A stretch of 64,000 bases of DNA from Buxus sempervirens (GCA_947561395.2 OX387194.1:11828048-11892047), one strand, 5' to 3'; numbered from the stretch's first letter, positions 35,314 through 47,629 are shown. A program made the numbers and translations. Notes: a model not told the origin generated them from the letters alone.

Positions 35314-37780
35314 TTTTTTTTTTTTGATAATGAAAAGGAAAACTTTTATTGCCAAAAAGATATACAGGATTACAAAACATTATGAGAATATGTCCGATCT
35401 CGTACTTCATCAAACAGCAGAGTACTAATACATGCAGGAGGAGAAGTTTTCCAGAAACAAGAAAAGTGGTCTAAACTGAAGTTCGCCAGTCGATTAGCAA
35501 TTGAATTTCCTTCCCGAAAGATATGTTGAAATTCTATCTGTTGAAAGGAAGTCCACAAGGAACAAATTTTTGCAACAGTCGAAATAATTCTCCATGCAAC
35601 ATCTTCTGATTTCAAGCATCCCTTCTGAATATTGTTCAAAGTTTGGACCAGTATGAGAGAGTCATCTTCAATTATAATAAGACTCATACAGAGGGCTCGA
35701 GCCAATCGCAATGCCTCAAGGAGAGCCAGAGCTTCAGCTTCTATTGAGGACTTGGCATTAACAGAAGCTGCAACAGCCGCCACAAAACGCCCTTGATCAT
35801 CTCTTGCAACAATCGCAACTCCCGACACTGCAGAAGATTGCCGATATGCCCCATCAAAATTTATCTTCATATATCCAGATGGTGGAGCCATCCATTTGAC
35901 AGAAACTTCACTTCTATGCACTCCACAGGAATCATCTGCTGGAATGAGTGAAATAATTTCATCACTAAGCCGCTGAAACTGCTGGATGACAAGAGAAACA
36001 TTTGGAGTAGCTTTATCAAATATAATTTTGTTCCTATGTAGCCACACAACCCAGCCAAAAATAGTAACCTTTATCATAATAATGAGATATTCAGATTTGA
36101 AGTTTTGTAAAACAAACATAATCAGATTCTCAAACCATTGTCGAAAAGTGCCCAGGTGGTGAAGTTGTTGCATAGTGCCCCCCAAAACCGCAAACCATAT
36201 TGCCCTTGAGAAAGGGCACTCGAGCCATAAATGCTTGACTGTTTCAACTCCATTTTTACAAAGAGAACAGAGGTTAGAAATATGAGGAATTCGTGATGAC
36301 AACAGCTGAGAGGTGGGGAGAACACCTTGTAAACTCTTCCATAAGAAGAATCGGATCCTTGCTGGACACTTGAGATGCCACAATTTCAACCATAGTTTGT
36401 CCTCTTGAGTTGATTCCACACCAATCAACATCTTGTAGGCCGAAGCAACATTAAACTTCCCATTGGATGTAAGGGTCCAGATCAGCATATCTTTTAAGAG
36501 TGAAGAAGAAATAGGAGTATCCATAATCTTTGTGGCCAATTCAGTTGGCCAAAGAGATGATATAACATTAGCATTCCAACACGGTACAGAAGGAATAATC
36601 AAATGATTTACCTGGGTAATATGATGCTGCTGCCGAGTGGACTCTGGTCAGGGCAAGTATTCTTCACTTCTCATCCATAGATCGTTGAACAAATGAATAT
36701 TATTACCATTTGCTATTAACCACTTGCAACCCTTCTTAAGATACTCTTTCAAAGGTTGGAGCTGCTTCCAAACCCATGAATGAGAACTCGAGTGATGAGC
36801 TTCCATAAAGGATGAATGGGGAAAGTATATACTTTTCATCACAGTGGACCACAAACTTTGCTGATTTGTGTGGAGGTCCCACGCCGCCTTTAGTAGTAAT
36901 GCCTTGTTCATAAGTGTGGAGTCCTTAATATTTAAACCACCAAGTCTCCATGGAAGAGTTATTCTATCCCAACACACCGTAGCCATTGAGCGTTTGTCTG
37001 CACCAGCACTCCAAAAGAAGCTTCTGTACAATTGATCAAGTCTATCAAGCACACCTTGGGGAAGTGAATAGCACTGCATAAGATGATTGGGGATTGCGAA
37101 AAGAACATATTGGATAAAGGTCACCCTACCCATCTGTGATAACAAACTAGACTTCCAGGAGGCTAGTCGACAAACTATTTTTGCTAGCATATCTTTACAG
37201 TCTCTAGAAGAGGGTTTTTTATATAATGTGGGCAACCCAAGGTATTTGTCAAACTTGTCAGAAGTGGAAACCTGGAATAAAGATTTAATTTGTAGCCGAC
37301 GACCTCTCCCAATGTTCTTACTAAAGTGCAAAGTTGACTTATGATAGTTAATTTCTTGTCCAGACTCAATGCAATACTTGTGGAGTAACCTAGCCAGACA
37401 ATGTGCCTCTTGATAAGAGCAATGCCCATATATTATCACATCATCCGGGAACATCAAATGTGAAATGGAAGGACAACCTCTCTTTAATTGGATACCCTTG
37501 AATTTTCTATCAACTTCCATTCTGGTTATAGCAAGACTGAGAACTTGTTGACACAAGATAAACAGATAGGGTGAAAGAGGGTCCCCCTGCCTTAAACCTC
37601 TAGAGGCTTTGATGTTCCCAACCGGAGAGCCTTTAAATAAAACACTAAAAGAGACAGAGGTGACGCACATCATTAGGAGATTTGTATTATATTCACTAAA
37701 CCCACAGGCTAACAACACAGCCTTTAGGAAGGGCCAACTAACCTAGTCGTATGCTTTCGAGAAATCAATTTTTAGAGCAT
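35314..37780 (-). mobile_element. LINE B, 5'-truncated, nested in LTR 2
   Basis: An identical 20-bp duplication agaaccccatgtatatgttt lies at 35294-35313 and 37781-37800. Its last three T bases merge with the poly-A tail on the minus strand. The element begins inside the palm of the reverse transcriptase (FSKAYD) and runs to its own 3' end. A perfect 17-20-bp duplication and only two in-frame stops make it a recent insertion. Confidence 0.9.
35370..37780 (-). pseudogene. LINE B ORF2 (RT, zf-RVT, RNase H) with two in-frame stops
   Basis: Minus-strand order: FSKAYD, GLRQGDPLSPYLFILCQQ, then LMFPDDVIIYG with the RT catalytic DD, thumb (RLASWKSSLLSQMGRVTFIQ), zf-RVT (CSLCKNGVETVKHLWLECPFSRAIW) and an RNase H domain with the acidic residues in INFDGAYRQ, SIEAEALALLEAL, EDDSL and GNSIANRLA. 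One stop (TAG) lies just after FSKAYD and another (TGA) near 36648-36650; otherwise the frame is open across about 800 codons. FPDD replaces the usual FADD. The long intact RNase H part could mislead gene predictors. Confidence 0.88.
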
Positions 37781-40110
37781 AGAACCCCATGTATATGTTT
37801 ATAATAAACAAAAATTGATAGAAAATAAATCCTAGCCTCTCGTGTTCATCTCTTAAAAAGGAAACGTTTAAAATAAATGAATAAAATAATTTCTCAATGA
37901 TGAGAACACGTTAATAAAAGGTCAATTGCTTGAAAGAGGAAAACACACAAAAGAGAATTCAACCTTTACAAAAAAAGAAAGCTTTCGTGTGTGCATGATC
38001 CGTGTCTTGATACTCGTAAAAGATGATATATTATACAGCACACACATGCATGCAAATATGGATGCAAGAAATTTTAATACATGACCTAGAGATAACACAT
38101 AAAATAAGCATACATATGAAAGGAGAGAGGGAAGAGGATTAGTGGGGTACAATAGGAATATGAAGAGGACAGTCCCCCCTTGAGAATTAATTTGCCAAAA
38201 TGAGCTTAGATTTATCTAAACCTCACCCTTCTTTTTTGATCACAAAGAACTCCTTCTCTCTTGTCGTATAAAGGGGTTCCCCATGTCATAAGGGCTCCCA
38301 TATCACACAAAATAAAAGCAAAAAAAAGAAGACAAAGTTAAGCAAATACAAAGTAGACACAAAGTACTCTTCAAGAAACAAATTTAAATCCATTTTATTC
38401 CATGAAATCTTGAATAAAAGTTAATAAAATCTTCACCTTGGTATTACCTTCGTTCTATTGCGTGAGGTGGTCTCCAAGTTGAAGTAAACAGTAGCCTCAA
38501 GAGCTCCAAAAGTTCCGGAAATGGTTTCTTATTTGCTTTCAAAAGATTAAAACAAAAGTAAAAGGTTGACAAAGGATGCTTTGAGGGGTAATTTGGGAAG
38601 AAAATAAAGTTTACAAGGTGAGGATCAATTTGGAAGCCTACTGGTTGTAAGAGAGTTGGTGAGGGATGAAAGAGAAAGATAAAAGATAGGTTGGACGAAA
38701 GGGATAGTCAAAAGATGATCAAGATAGGTTGGACCCCTCTATCTATTTATAGTAAAAAATTGAACCAAACAGTAAATTTTTTGTAACCCATAACTGAAAA
38801 TAAAATGTTCAAATGGAGACATCTGTCGAGCTTATCCATCCAACGCACATGGGCTTATCCCATGTGCGTTTATCTATTGGTTTTTTTTATTATTTTATTT
38901 ATTTTTTCATTTTTATTTAATTTAATTGCTAGATTTTTATATTATTTTATTCCCTTGATTTTTTTGTTGAAGACGCACATGTTTTTTCAAAATTTTTTAT
39001 TTATTTTTACTTAATTTACTGAATAGATATTTATCATATAATGTTATTTGATTTTTTATTTGATGTCATTTCTTCAGCCTTTTGCCACATGTGCAAATTT
39101 TCTGAGATTTTTGACTGCTCATAACTTCCTCATCTGATATCCGATTTCAGCAAAATTAGTGTCATTGGAATCAGGTTGAGATACTCCATCCACTGAGCTA
39201 GAATTTAGCAGCAAATTTGGGTTTTTTTAGCATAAGTGCAAAGTCGCGTCCCGGAGCCAGTTTTGCTCATATCTCTCTATCTGGGACTCAGATTCCAGCA
39301 AACTCAGTTGCGTTGGAATCGTGTCGATATGCTCTTTTTGCTGATATCCAATTGAGCAACTAATTCGGGATTTAGCAGAAAGCCAATTTTTGCAATTTCC
39401 AGATTTGACTAGCCGATAACTTCTTTATTCGAACTCCGATTTGAGCAAACTCAATTGCATTAGAATCTTATCGAAGTCTTCTTTACAATGGTATGAAGTT
39501 TGGTGGTCAATTCACACCGGATCAAAAAGTCAACTTTTGACCCTTCCGGGTTTGACTTTTCAATTGGGGTTTTCATTTTCGGCACTTTCAGCGCTCAAAA
39601 ATGAGGTGTTGACAGCAGGGGTTCGCTTCTTCTCCAGGAGCTCTTCAAGCTTCAATTTCCAGCCATTTGCTTGAGGAGAAACCCTCTAGTTATAGGCAAG
39701 GCCAAGGGCATAGGAGGTCACAAGGGTAGGCCAAAGTTTATTTCTAGATTCTTCCAACTCAATTCCAAGGCATGAGTTGGACTAATTCTAAAAATTTCGG
39801 AGGGTAAATAGGGGAGACCAAGTCTCCTAGAGAGAGGTAAAAAGGGTAAATAAGGCTCAGATCCCGAGCCTTTGCAAAAAGGCCAAATTTACGCGTGTCC
39901 GCATATATCATGCGTATCTATTCTGTCCGCATATAGTATGCAGACGAGACCAAACCGCAGAGTGTATGCAGACAAAAACAATCCGCATACTACATGCGAG
40001 CAACATATGTTTGGCAAATTTTGAAGTTTTGACATGTGTCAAAACTCAATTAAAGTGATTTAAACATATTTTTATTTTCTCACTTTGTAGTGTAATTTGG
40101 GGTGTCTATA

Positions 40111-41057
40111 GGCTACAGCGAAACTGTTGGCAAATAGATTGGGATGGACAGATGACACATGCAGGTTATGTTCAAGTCACACGGAATCGCTGCCTCATCT
40201 CCTGCTTCAGTGCCCCTTCTCAAGGGTGGTTTGGTTCAAGACTATCGGTCGAACAAGGCAATCAATAGGGCCCCAAGACTCCTTTCACCACTGGTTTTCT
40301 CAAGTGTGTGGGTTTCTTGCCCAGCACAAGGAAACTGACAATCTGATCTATATCACAGGTATTGAAAATTTCATATCCGTCATTTGGAAGATGCGGAACT
40401 CGGCAATCTTTGATGGAAAGCAACCTTGTCTCGAAAGAGCTTGCAGACTTATGCTCACGCGAATGGAGGACTCACAATTCCTAATGAAGGTCAAGACAGA
40501 TACCCCCACATCAAGATATAACATCCAAATCGGCTCGCAGTCTCCTCCCCCTCCCTTCGTCAAGTTCAACTTTGATGGAGCCTTCAGGAGTTCATTGGTC
40601 CTTGCTGCAATCGGAGGAGTCTGTAGAGATTACACAGGGAAATTCTTGGGTGGCTTTGCTGTCAAATTGGGAAGTCAATCAGCCACACAAGCGGAAGCCT
40701 GGGGAGCGCTACAAGGTCTTAGAATGGCAGATGCTCTCGGCTTCACTCACGTCATTATTGAAGGGGATTCTTTGGATATCATCACTCTTCTCTCAAAGCC
40801 AAAGGAAGATGTTCTGTGGAGCATCCGAGGGCTCATCTCACAATGCTTGGTACTCCGTAATAGATTTCACTCACTGCTTTTCAGACATACCTACCGAGAG
40901 GGAAATAAATCAACGGACGCTCTAGCCAAATTTGCTCTGGAAAAATTTTCATGTACTTGGATTGTTCATCCCCCTCCCTGCCTTGCTTCACTGTTGTGCA
41001 ATGATGTGAGAGGGAGGTTGATGTTAAGGAGTGTTCCTGGTCCCACCAAAAAAAAAA
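40111..41057 (+). mobile_element. LINE A, 3' part with poly-A tail
   Basis: This resumes LINE A after LTR 1, starting with the second copy of ggcta. It ends in an A-rich tail (41048-41057) directly followed by gtgatgcacaat, the right copy of the LINE's target duplication. Confidence 0.85.
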
Positions 41058-41080
41058 GTGATGCACAATACTATAATTAG
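40127..41080 (+). CDS. LINE A ORF2 C-terminus: zf-RVT and RNase H (open frame)
   Basis: The 317-codon open frame contains zf-RVT (CRLCSSHTESLPHLLLQCPFSRVVW) and an RNase H domain with acidic residues in FNFDGAFRS, TQAEAWGAL, IEGDSLD and NKSTDALAK. The frame runs through the poly-A tail (KKKS) and stops only in flanking DNA at 41080, so the LINE's own stop is missing or the transcript ended early. The ATG is internal. This is the best-kept part of an otherwise decayed LINE and not a host gene. Confidence 0.82.
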   Translation: MANRLGWTDDTCRLCSSHTESLPHLLLQCPFSRVVWFKTIGRTRQSIGPQDSFHHWFSQVCGFLAQHKETDNLIYITGIENFISVIWKMRNSAIFDGKQPCLERACRLMLTRMEDSQFLMKVKTDTPTSRYNIQIGSQSPPPPFVKFNFDGAFRSSLVLAAIGGVCRDYTGKFLGGFAVKLGSQSATQAEAWGALQGLRMADALGFTHVIIEGDSLDIITLLSKPKEDVLWSIRGLISQCLVLRNRFHSLLFRHTYREGNKSTDALAKFALEKFSCTWIVHPPPCLASLLCNDVRGRLMLRSVPGPTKKKSDAQYYN

Positions 41081-41227
41081 TGGTTTGTGTAAAATTGGGA
41101 GGCTGACTGAGGGGATGGATCTTGGAAGGCATTATTGGGGATAATTTTACTTACGTCCGTTGTTACATGGGTACGGTCGAGAAAGGAATAATTTTACTTA
41201 CAACCCATTGAAACGCAGGTACACTAA

Positions 41228-42944
41228 GGGGACGTTTGGTGGGCATTATAGAATCTGGATTCTAGTAGAATCCGATTCCATAATCCAAAAGGTGTGTTTG
41301 GTTGGGATTTTAAGGCCAGATTCTACTATCTGGTTGTATAATCAAGCCCATAATCAGTATCTCCTTTTTTGGTTATTATAGGGATTATGGACATTGGTGC
41401 TTATATTTCCAAAACCAGTGATTCTAGAGATTATGTATGACATATTATATAAAACATATTATAATAAATAATAACATTATAAGTATTATAATATAATATA
41501 TTCTGTTATATAATATATAATTGATAATACAATATTAAATTATATTACATGTAATATAAATATCATTATTATAATAATATTATAGATTATTAAATTATAT
41601 ATAATAAATTATAAATTTCAATATAATGTACATTATAAATAATAATAATTATTATAATATATTATTTTAATAACAACAAATTATAACATAAATTATATTA
41701 CGTTATAATAATATTATATTATTATTATAATAATATTATATTATTATTATAATAATATTATATTATTATAATAAACATATTATTATATCATAAAATATAA
41801 TAATATTATAATATAATAAATTTATTATGATATTATAAACATAATATCATAATAAATTTAATACATTATAATATATTGTAATAAATTTAATATTATAATA
41901 AATATATTATATTTAATATAATAATATTTTATAAATTATAATATAACTTATATTAGAATTTATTTTATAATAAACATTAATTATACTATAGTATTATAAT
42001 AATATTATTATATATTATAATATTATATTATTATATAATAATCTGAAACATATTAATATATTATATATTTTAAACAAATTGATATATTAATATTAATAAT
42101 ATTATATTGTTACAATAAACATATTATATACATGTATATTTAATATATTCTATTTAATATAATAATATTCAAATTTAATATTATATTAATATTAACATAA
42201 TAATATATATTAATATATTTAACAAATTTAATATTATAATATATTATATTTTATTAAATTTAGTGTTAGAATAAATTTATTATAATATTATATATAATAT
42301 ACATAAAGTTTGAGTAATAATAAACATATATTATATTATTATAAAATTATATATTATAATAAGTTATAATATAAATTATAATATAGTTTATATTATAATA
42401 TACATAATATTATTATAATATTATATTCTAAATTATAATACTATTATAACTATTATATAATATTTATAATATCATATAATATATAATAATAATATATAAT
42501 ATTATAATATAATATATATTATTATAATATAATTAAAATAATATTAGTGTTATTGTAGTACATAATAATATAAATAATATTATTATATATTATTATTATC
42601 ATATTATTATATAATATTATTATATTATTATAATGTTATATTTAAATTTATATATTATATAAAAATATACATGTCACGTAATAATATATATGTAAATACA
42701 ACTTTAATTTTTCTATATATATATATTATTTTTATGTAATTTTTAATAAAAAAAACTCCAAGTTTAATATCAATAATCGGTGGTAACCAAACAAGATTCC
42801 AAATTCTAATTTAAAATCTGAGTTCACAATCCAACTCATCCAAATAGGATTTTGGTTTTCTAAAATCAAGGAAATATAATCTAAGTTATAGAATCTGGGA
42901 TTAGAATTCTAATCCAGATTCTATAATGCCCACCAAACGCCACC
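41228..42944. mobile_element. Harbinger/Tourist-like element with AT-rich core
   Basis: The ends are GGGGACGTTTGGTGGGCATT and the inverse GGTGGCGTTTGGTGGGCATT; the TIRs run about 34 bp (to ATAGAATCTGGATT). TAA flanks both sides (41225-41227 and 42945-42947), matching the 3-bp target site of PIF/Harbinger elements. From about 41440 to 42760 the interior is almost pure A and T, built of shuffled ATTATAATA words. There is no transposase. Confidence 0.75.
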
Positions 42945-42947
42945 TAA

Positions 42948-45127
42948 ATAAATGATTATTTTAAATTATTTAATAATGAGTTATTTAAACAAAATGCTTA
43001 AGTGCTTAATTTTCATTTTTCATTTTTCATTTATTGGGGTCACATATTTTAATTTTTGCTTCTACTTCTATTACACTACTTAGAACTCAAAGTCTACCTA
43101 TTTAATATATCTAACTTTTACTTAATTAATCTTCGCTTTTTGCTTCATTTGGGAGAGACTTGGAGATGGGGTCAGCGGGGTGGTAATGGAGCGGGATTTT
43201 GAAAACCCGAACCTAATCTTATCGGGTTTGTAACAGGGTAAGTCAAGGGTTGACCTGGTGTTATTAAAAAATACAAAAATATATTTTTAAATAGAATATA
43301 TCAATTAATAATATAGAATAAGATAAATACTATATGAAATGGAGGAAACATATCTACATCCATATTGATATATATACAACTACTAAAAGGACAAATAATT
43401 GGTAAAAGTAATAGATCGTAAAAACCATCTCTTATTAAGAGTTTTTTTCGTTTTATTGATTAGCAGATAATATCAAACTATCCTAATTTAATAATCAAAA
43501 TAAAATTGTCTAATAAAATCAAATTAAGATTATCATAATAAAACCAGTATCAAAATAAAATTGTAAGTAGAACAAAAAATAAGTATGAGAAGAATCTAAT
43601 TAATAAGAGTAAATTATGAAATGAAAAGGCCGTTAGATTATTTTTTTAATTAATTCTGTGATTAATTAGCAATAATATTAAAATATCCAAATTTAATAAT
43701 CAAAACAAGATTATATAATAAAATTATAATAATAATATATTATGCATTTACTAATAGCAACACAATAATTTTCTTAGTCTTGAAAAAATATTTTAATTTT
43801 ACAAGTAAATCAATTTGAGTCTCAATTGGAACAAATCTTAGGAAAAATTTTACAAATAATTTCCTTTATCTTAAAGAAAAAGAAGAAACAATAATAATAT
43901 AGTGATCCTACTACAATAATAAATCATGTAGAGAAAAACAAAAAATAAAATGCTTAGAATCCCGAATTCTCAATTTAAGTATAATCAATACTAAATAAAT
44001 ATGAAAACCTACTTTTATTTTTACAAATGATTTTCTTATCCTTAAAAAAGACAACTAATATATAAGTACAGGAAAAAAGAAAAATAATATATATATGCTA
44101 AAAAGTATAAACGACGACGTTGGTGGAAAGAAAAGTTCCAGTGTTTGGATAAGATGAAAAATAGGAATAAAGGATAAATACATTCTTATAAAATGGTGGG
44201 TGGGGGTGTGGCGGTGGTGGTGAGATGGTTGGGGTGGCAGCAACGACAACGACGGTGGGGTGTTAACAACAGCGACGACAATTGGGTAGTGGGGTATGGT
44301 GGGGGTTGTGGAGGGGTGGTGATGATAGTTAGGTTGTAGGGTGTCATATTGGATGGTCACGATGGCCGTGGGGTGGTTGAAGTGGCGATGATGGTAGAGG
44401 GTGGGTGGTAGTGGGAGTAGTAATGGGTGTTCTTAAATAAATTCAATTTTAAAATTTTCTGATGAAATAATTTTTAACGTCATAAAAATCTATCCCCAGT
44501 AACTAAGCATGATAATTATAATATAATAATCTAAATAATAAAGAAAAACCATATATCCAAACAAGATATAAAAGTCCATCTTATTCAATTTTTTTTTTAA
44601 TAATTTTCAACACAAAAAAGTGTTAAAGTTTCAAGAGAGAATATTAAAATTTTTTTCATTTTATATACTATTATAACATAAACCATATTATAAAAATTTT
44701 CTTTCTTATTTATGATCATAAGTTGCTTGGAGATTTGTTAAAAGCATAATATAAAATTATTTAAATAATCTAATTTAAATTTGTATAACATACCAAAAAT
44801 CTTTTACTATTTTAAAGTTGAATCTTAATATATTATATATTTTACATTATTTATTAGTAAAAGCTGTTATACATTAATTATTATAATTAAATATAATTAT
44901 TTAATTATATGTTATTTAAAATAAAAGCACGGATAAAACAACTAGTTAATTAATAGTATATTTATTTATATAATATATGTTTTATAGAAAATATACATGA
45001 AAAGCAATATTTTAACTTGTTCGGGGCGGGTTAGGATCAAGTTGGGTTAAACTGTAACCGAATTCTAATCTTACTTATTCTCTACCAAACTCTAACCATT
45101 GCCCTTAGGTGTTTCCATCCTATGTCT
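42948..45127. other. Intergenic, AT-rich with a GGTGGTGG-rich patch
   Basis: It contains a short CGGGTTT motif cluster (43190-43250) echoed at 45020-45060. These may be the two ends of an old hAT-like repeat about 1.9 kb long. A G/T-rich patch of GGTGGTG-type repeats lies at 44190-44420. The proline- and histidine-rich frame opposite that patch is compositional. No gene is supported. Confidence 0.4.
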
Positions 45128-46300
45128 CATATAGAATTTGTCGTCATTTAATAGACAAAAGTAGCTAGCTAGGTTGGCGATAGCACTGCCAAATTCTAAC
45201 AATTGCCCTTAGGTCTGAGTGACCCTACAATATTGTATCATGCATGAAGAAAAAGAAAACACTATCCTTTTCTTCTTGTTTAAGATAAGCTATCAAATGA
45301 CCTAATTTGGTAGCTTCTTTCTGGTACAAATTAAAGAATAATGCACATATCTATGTTGGCCTCTTTCTCTCTCTCTCCCCTCAGCTGGCCCCTTTAAATC
45401 GTTACTTTTTATTATATTTATACAATCCTCAATGTGTCATTGACAACCTAATCTCAAGCATCATGGTTGCTCATACTTTTGTGCTTTCTTCTTTTCATTG
45501 AAATACCCATTTACAATTTTTCCCAGCGCGCAAACAGAAAAATATTGCCATTACATATTACTTAGAAAATATATACGCAACTGTAGTATTTTTTATTATC
45601 TCCATTTTGAACATATATAATTGATCTTACTTTGTGCTTAATATGATGAAGCTAAACAGGTTTATATCATTTAGGTAGATTTGCATGTATTTTATGTTTA
45701 AGTGTAAAATACGTTATTATGATCTATTCTTTGTCTTAAGTTTTGTCCCAATATTGATTTTGTCAGGAATATATATCTTAGAATTTGTTTCTTTGATAAC
45801 ATTAATGAAGTGAGGTGAAGCAGAAACTCATAGCATGCATGTGAGACATTTAAGGTCTAATCAAAGGAGAAATTAAAACTAGAGATAATGAAAACAAGAT
45901 TTTCTTGTAGGGGCCACAGTTATTTCGGTCAAAAAAGCAAATGCACTTAAAGCAAATAATTGATATGATCATGTGAGACTTCAATCATCAAGTGCAGTGC
46001 TGAATAAGATAGCCGAAAATTTTACTGTAAAGATTCAAGATGCCCCTCATCATGCAACCACCTCAAAAGCAAAACAAGGTAATATGATAGCCACGTATAT
46101 GGTTCTTGTCTGTTTGAATCTCCTCGATCCCTGTAATTAATCCTTTTTTGATGTCTAATCTCATCTTGTCCCTTATGTTTGTGTTCCTCTTGAATTGTTT
46201 GTGTTCATCACTGCTTGCGTAGACTATCATCAACCTCTGCATAATATCAATAACGAAGGATTGATCATCCATCAGTCAATTCATCGATCTGGAAAAAACA

Positions 46301-46563
46301 TGGCTATGTTCTGCTTCACGAATCACGACGACGTCAAAGCATGGTGGCCGGAGATGCTGAATCACCATGTAAGGTGTCTATTTCCATCACCATTATCAGT
46401 ACAAACACACCATTCTTACCAGAACTGAATCCGACAAGCTTTTTCTTCTCTCTCTCTCTCTCTCTCTCAACCTCATTTCCATTGATTAAGACCAACCCAA
46501 TGGAGTGTCGCCAGGGAAGAAGTACTACATCATGGGAAGGAAGGACCACCTTGAACTCGACAT
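46301..46563 (+). pseudogene. Possible two-exon gene relic in block B (unknown)
   Basis: ATGGCTATGTTC opens MAMFCFTNHDDVKAWWPEMLNHH, followed at once by GTAAGGT, a good splice donor. After about 130 bp with a CT-rich stretch, GTCGCCAGGGAAGAAGTACT can be read as VSPGKKYYIMGRKDHLELDM. The paralogous stretch in block A keeps pieces of both parts but is broken. I do not recognise the family, and no complete gene is visible. Confidence 0.3.
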
Positions 46564-46889
46564 GTTGTCGCAAAATCTCTTACAGAATTACAGAACTTGC
46601 TTGGCACCATTTTTCTTTCCAATTACCATATCCCTCTCCAGTTACCATCAAGACATAATGGTTTGATGCCATTTTTTCTTTTTCCGTAGGCACCTTTCAT
46701 AACATGAAAGTAGTTTTCCATGAGAGAAAAGCGACCATCGCTACCCACGTACCTCACGTTATCACTCATTTTGATGTAGACTGAGACATAAGATCATGTC
46801 ATTTATTATACTGATCAAAAGTGTTTAAAGATCTGGTTTCTTTATGGTGCAGCAGCAAAGAATCAACGTGTGTTCAGAAGATGAATGTT

Positions 46890-47260
46890 ACCAAAATGAG
46901 GATGCTAAACTAGATTTAGCAAAACTAAGAAAGACAAAATAAGAAATGAAGATAATCAAAAGTGGTTAGACATAGTATGCATTAGGGATTAAATGGAGAA
47001 GAGTAGGTTAAGATGATTTGCTCATGTAAAACGGAGACCAAGTGATGCACCTTTACGAAGGTGAGAGAGTATTAATATTGAAGGGCCTAAGCAAGTATAA
47101 GGCAGACTTAAAAAGATACTGATGGAGTGTATAAAACATTACTTACAAAAGTGTAGATTAACTAAAGATGATGTTTTTAATAGAGCGGGATGGAGAGACA
47201 AGATTTGTATTGCCGACTTTACTTTGGTGGGAACTAGCTTATGATTATGACGATTAACTA
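46890..47260 (+). mobile_element. RTE-type LINE relic (3' end) in block B
   Basis: Conceptual motifs match the 20290-20860 relic: MRMLN, then RLR*FAHVKRRPSDAPLRR, GRLKKILMECIKH and WRDKICIAD. It ends GCTTATGATTATGACGA. Many stops and a short length (about 370 bp) show it is an old 5'-truncated copy. It is absent from the matching place in block A. Confidence 0.65.
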
Positions 47261-47422
47261 CCCTTCTTCAAAGGAAACTTTTAGCAAAATATGGCCAATT
47301 CAAGAAGAGTTGGGTCCAAAACTTCATTCCACAAGAGAAACTATAGTTTGTACATGAAGTAAGGCTGTAAACAAGCCCACTAACTAGCTAGAGCTTCACA
47401 GAGCTCAGATTGGGAATTCTTA

Positions 47423-47629
47423 GGTGGCGTTTGGCCTAGCTTGTGCTTATGGGTGAGCACTTACGAAGAAGAGGTTTTATGAAAGGTATTATCCAGAGTC
47501 ATAAGAAGCTGATTATTCAAAACAAAAATGCGTTTGGTAAACCACCGCTTAAAAGAGGATTGCGGGACGGTGTCAGTGGCAGAGGATTGCGAGATGGTGG
47601 TGGTGACTGCAACAGCGAGATATGGTATA

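Larger units (their letters stand above)
31942..39614 (-). mobile_element. Solo LTR 2, nested in LTR 1
   Basis: The 5-bp duplication gcagg (31937-31941 and 39615-39619) brackets it. On the minus strand it starts TGTCAACACCTCATTTTTGA and ends GCAACTTACA. Its own sequence, about 2.8 kb, is 37801-39614, about 35215-35313 and 31942-32832. A TATA box (CTATAAATAG on the minus strand) lies near 38745-38755. It shares LTR-start organisation and several internal stretches with LTR 3, so the two are related. No protein-coding region of the element remains. It is a fossil, broken up by two later insertions. Confidence 0.65.
30296..40110 (-). mobile_element. Solo LTR 1 (Ty3/Gypsy, probably Tat/Ogre-like), host of further insertions
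   Basis: A 5-bp target duplication ggcta (30291-30295 and 40111-40115) sits exactly where the LINE A frame is split. On the minus strand the LTR runs from GACACCCCAAATTACACT at the right to ATGCCTCACA at the left. Its own sequence is 39620-40110 plus 30296-31936, about 2.1 kb. A TATA-like box lies near 39695. The long LTR and its shared internal blocks suggest the Tat/Ogre group. No internal coding region remains. It is a fossil, older than the elements inside it. Confidence 0.7.
45128..47422. repeat. Duplicated block, copy B (left part)
   Basis: It is the counterpart of 11375-12820 plus 18276-18777. Shared landmarks are TTTAATAGACAAAAG (45150), AAACACTATCCTTTTCTTCT (45257), AGATAAGCTATCAAATGACC (45283), GGAAGGACCACCTTGAA and GATGTAGACTGAGACATAAG. 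Copy B lacks the 5.4-kb hAT insertion and so shows the uninserted arrangement. It carries an RTE relic that copy A lacks. Confidence 0.75.

Noticed and set aside
41440-42760. Centromeric or replication-origin AT island
   Set aside because: It sits within clear transposon ends with TAA target sites, so it is the element's interior.
44055-44360. His/Pro/Thr-rich protein on the minus strand
   Set aside because: It is the complement of a GGTGGTGG-rich low-complexity patch, with no start context or conservation.
44930-44960. Helitron 3' end (GCACGGATAAAACAACTAGT)
   Set aside because: It ends CTAGT as some Helitrons do, but no convincing GC hairpin precedes it and no 5' end is paired with it.
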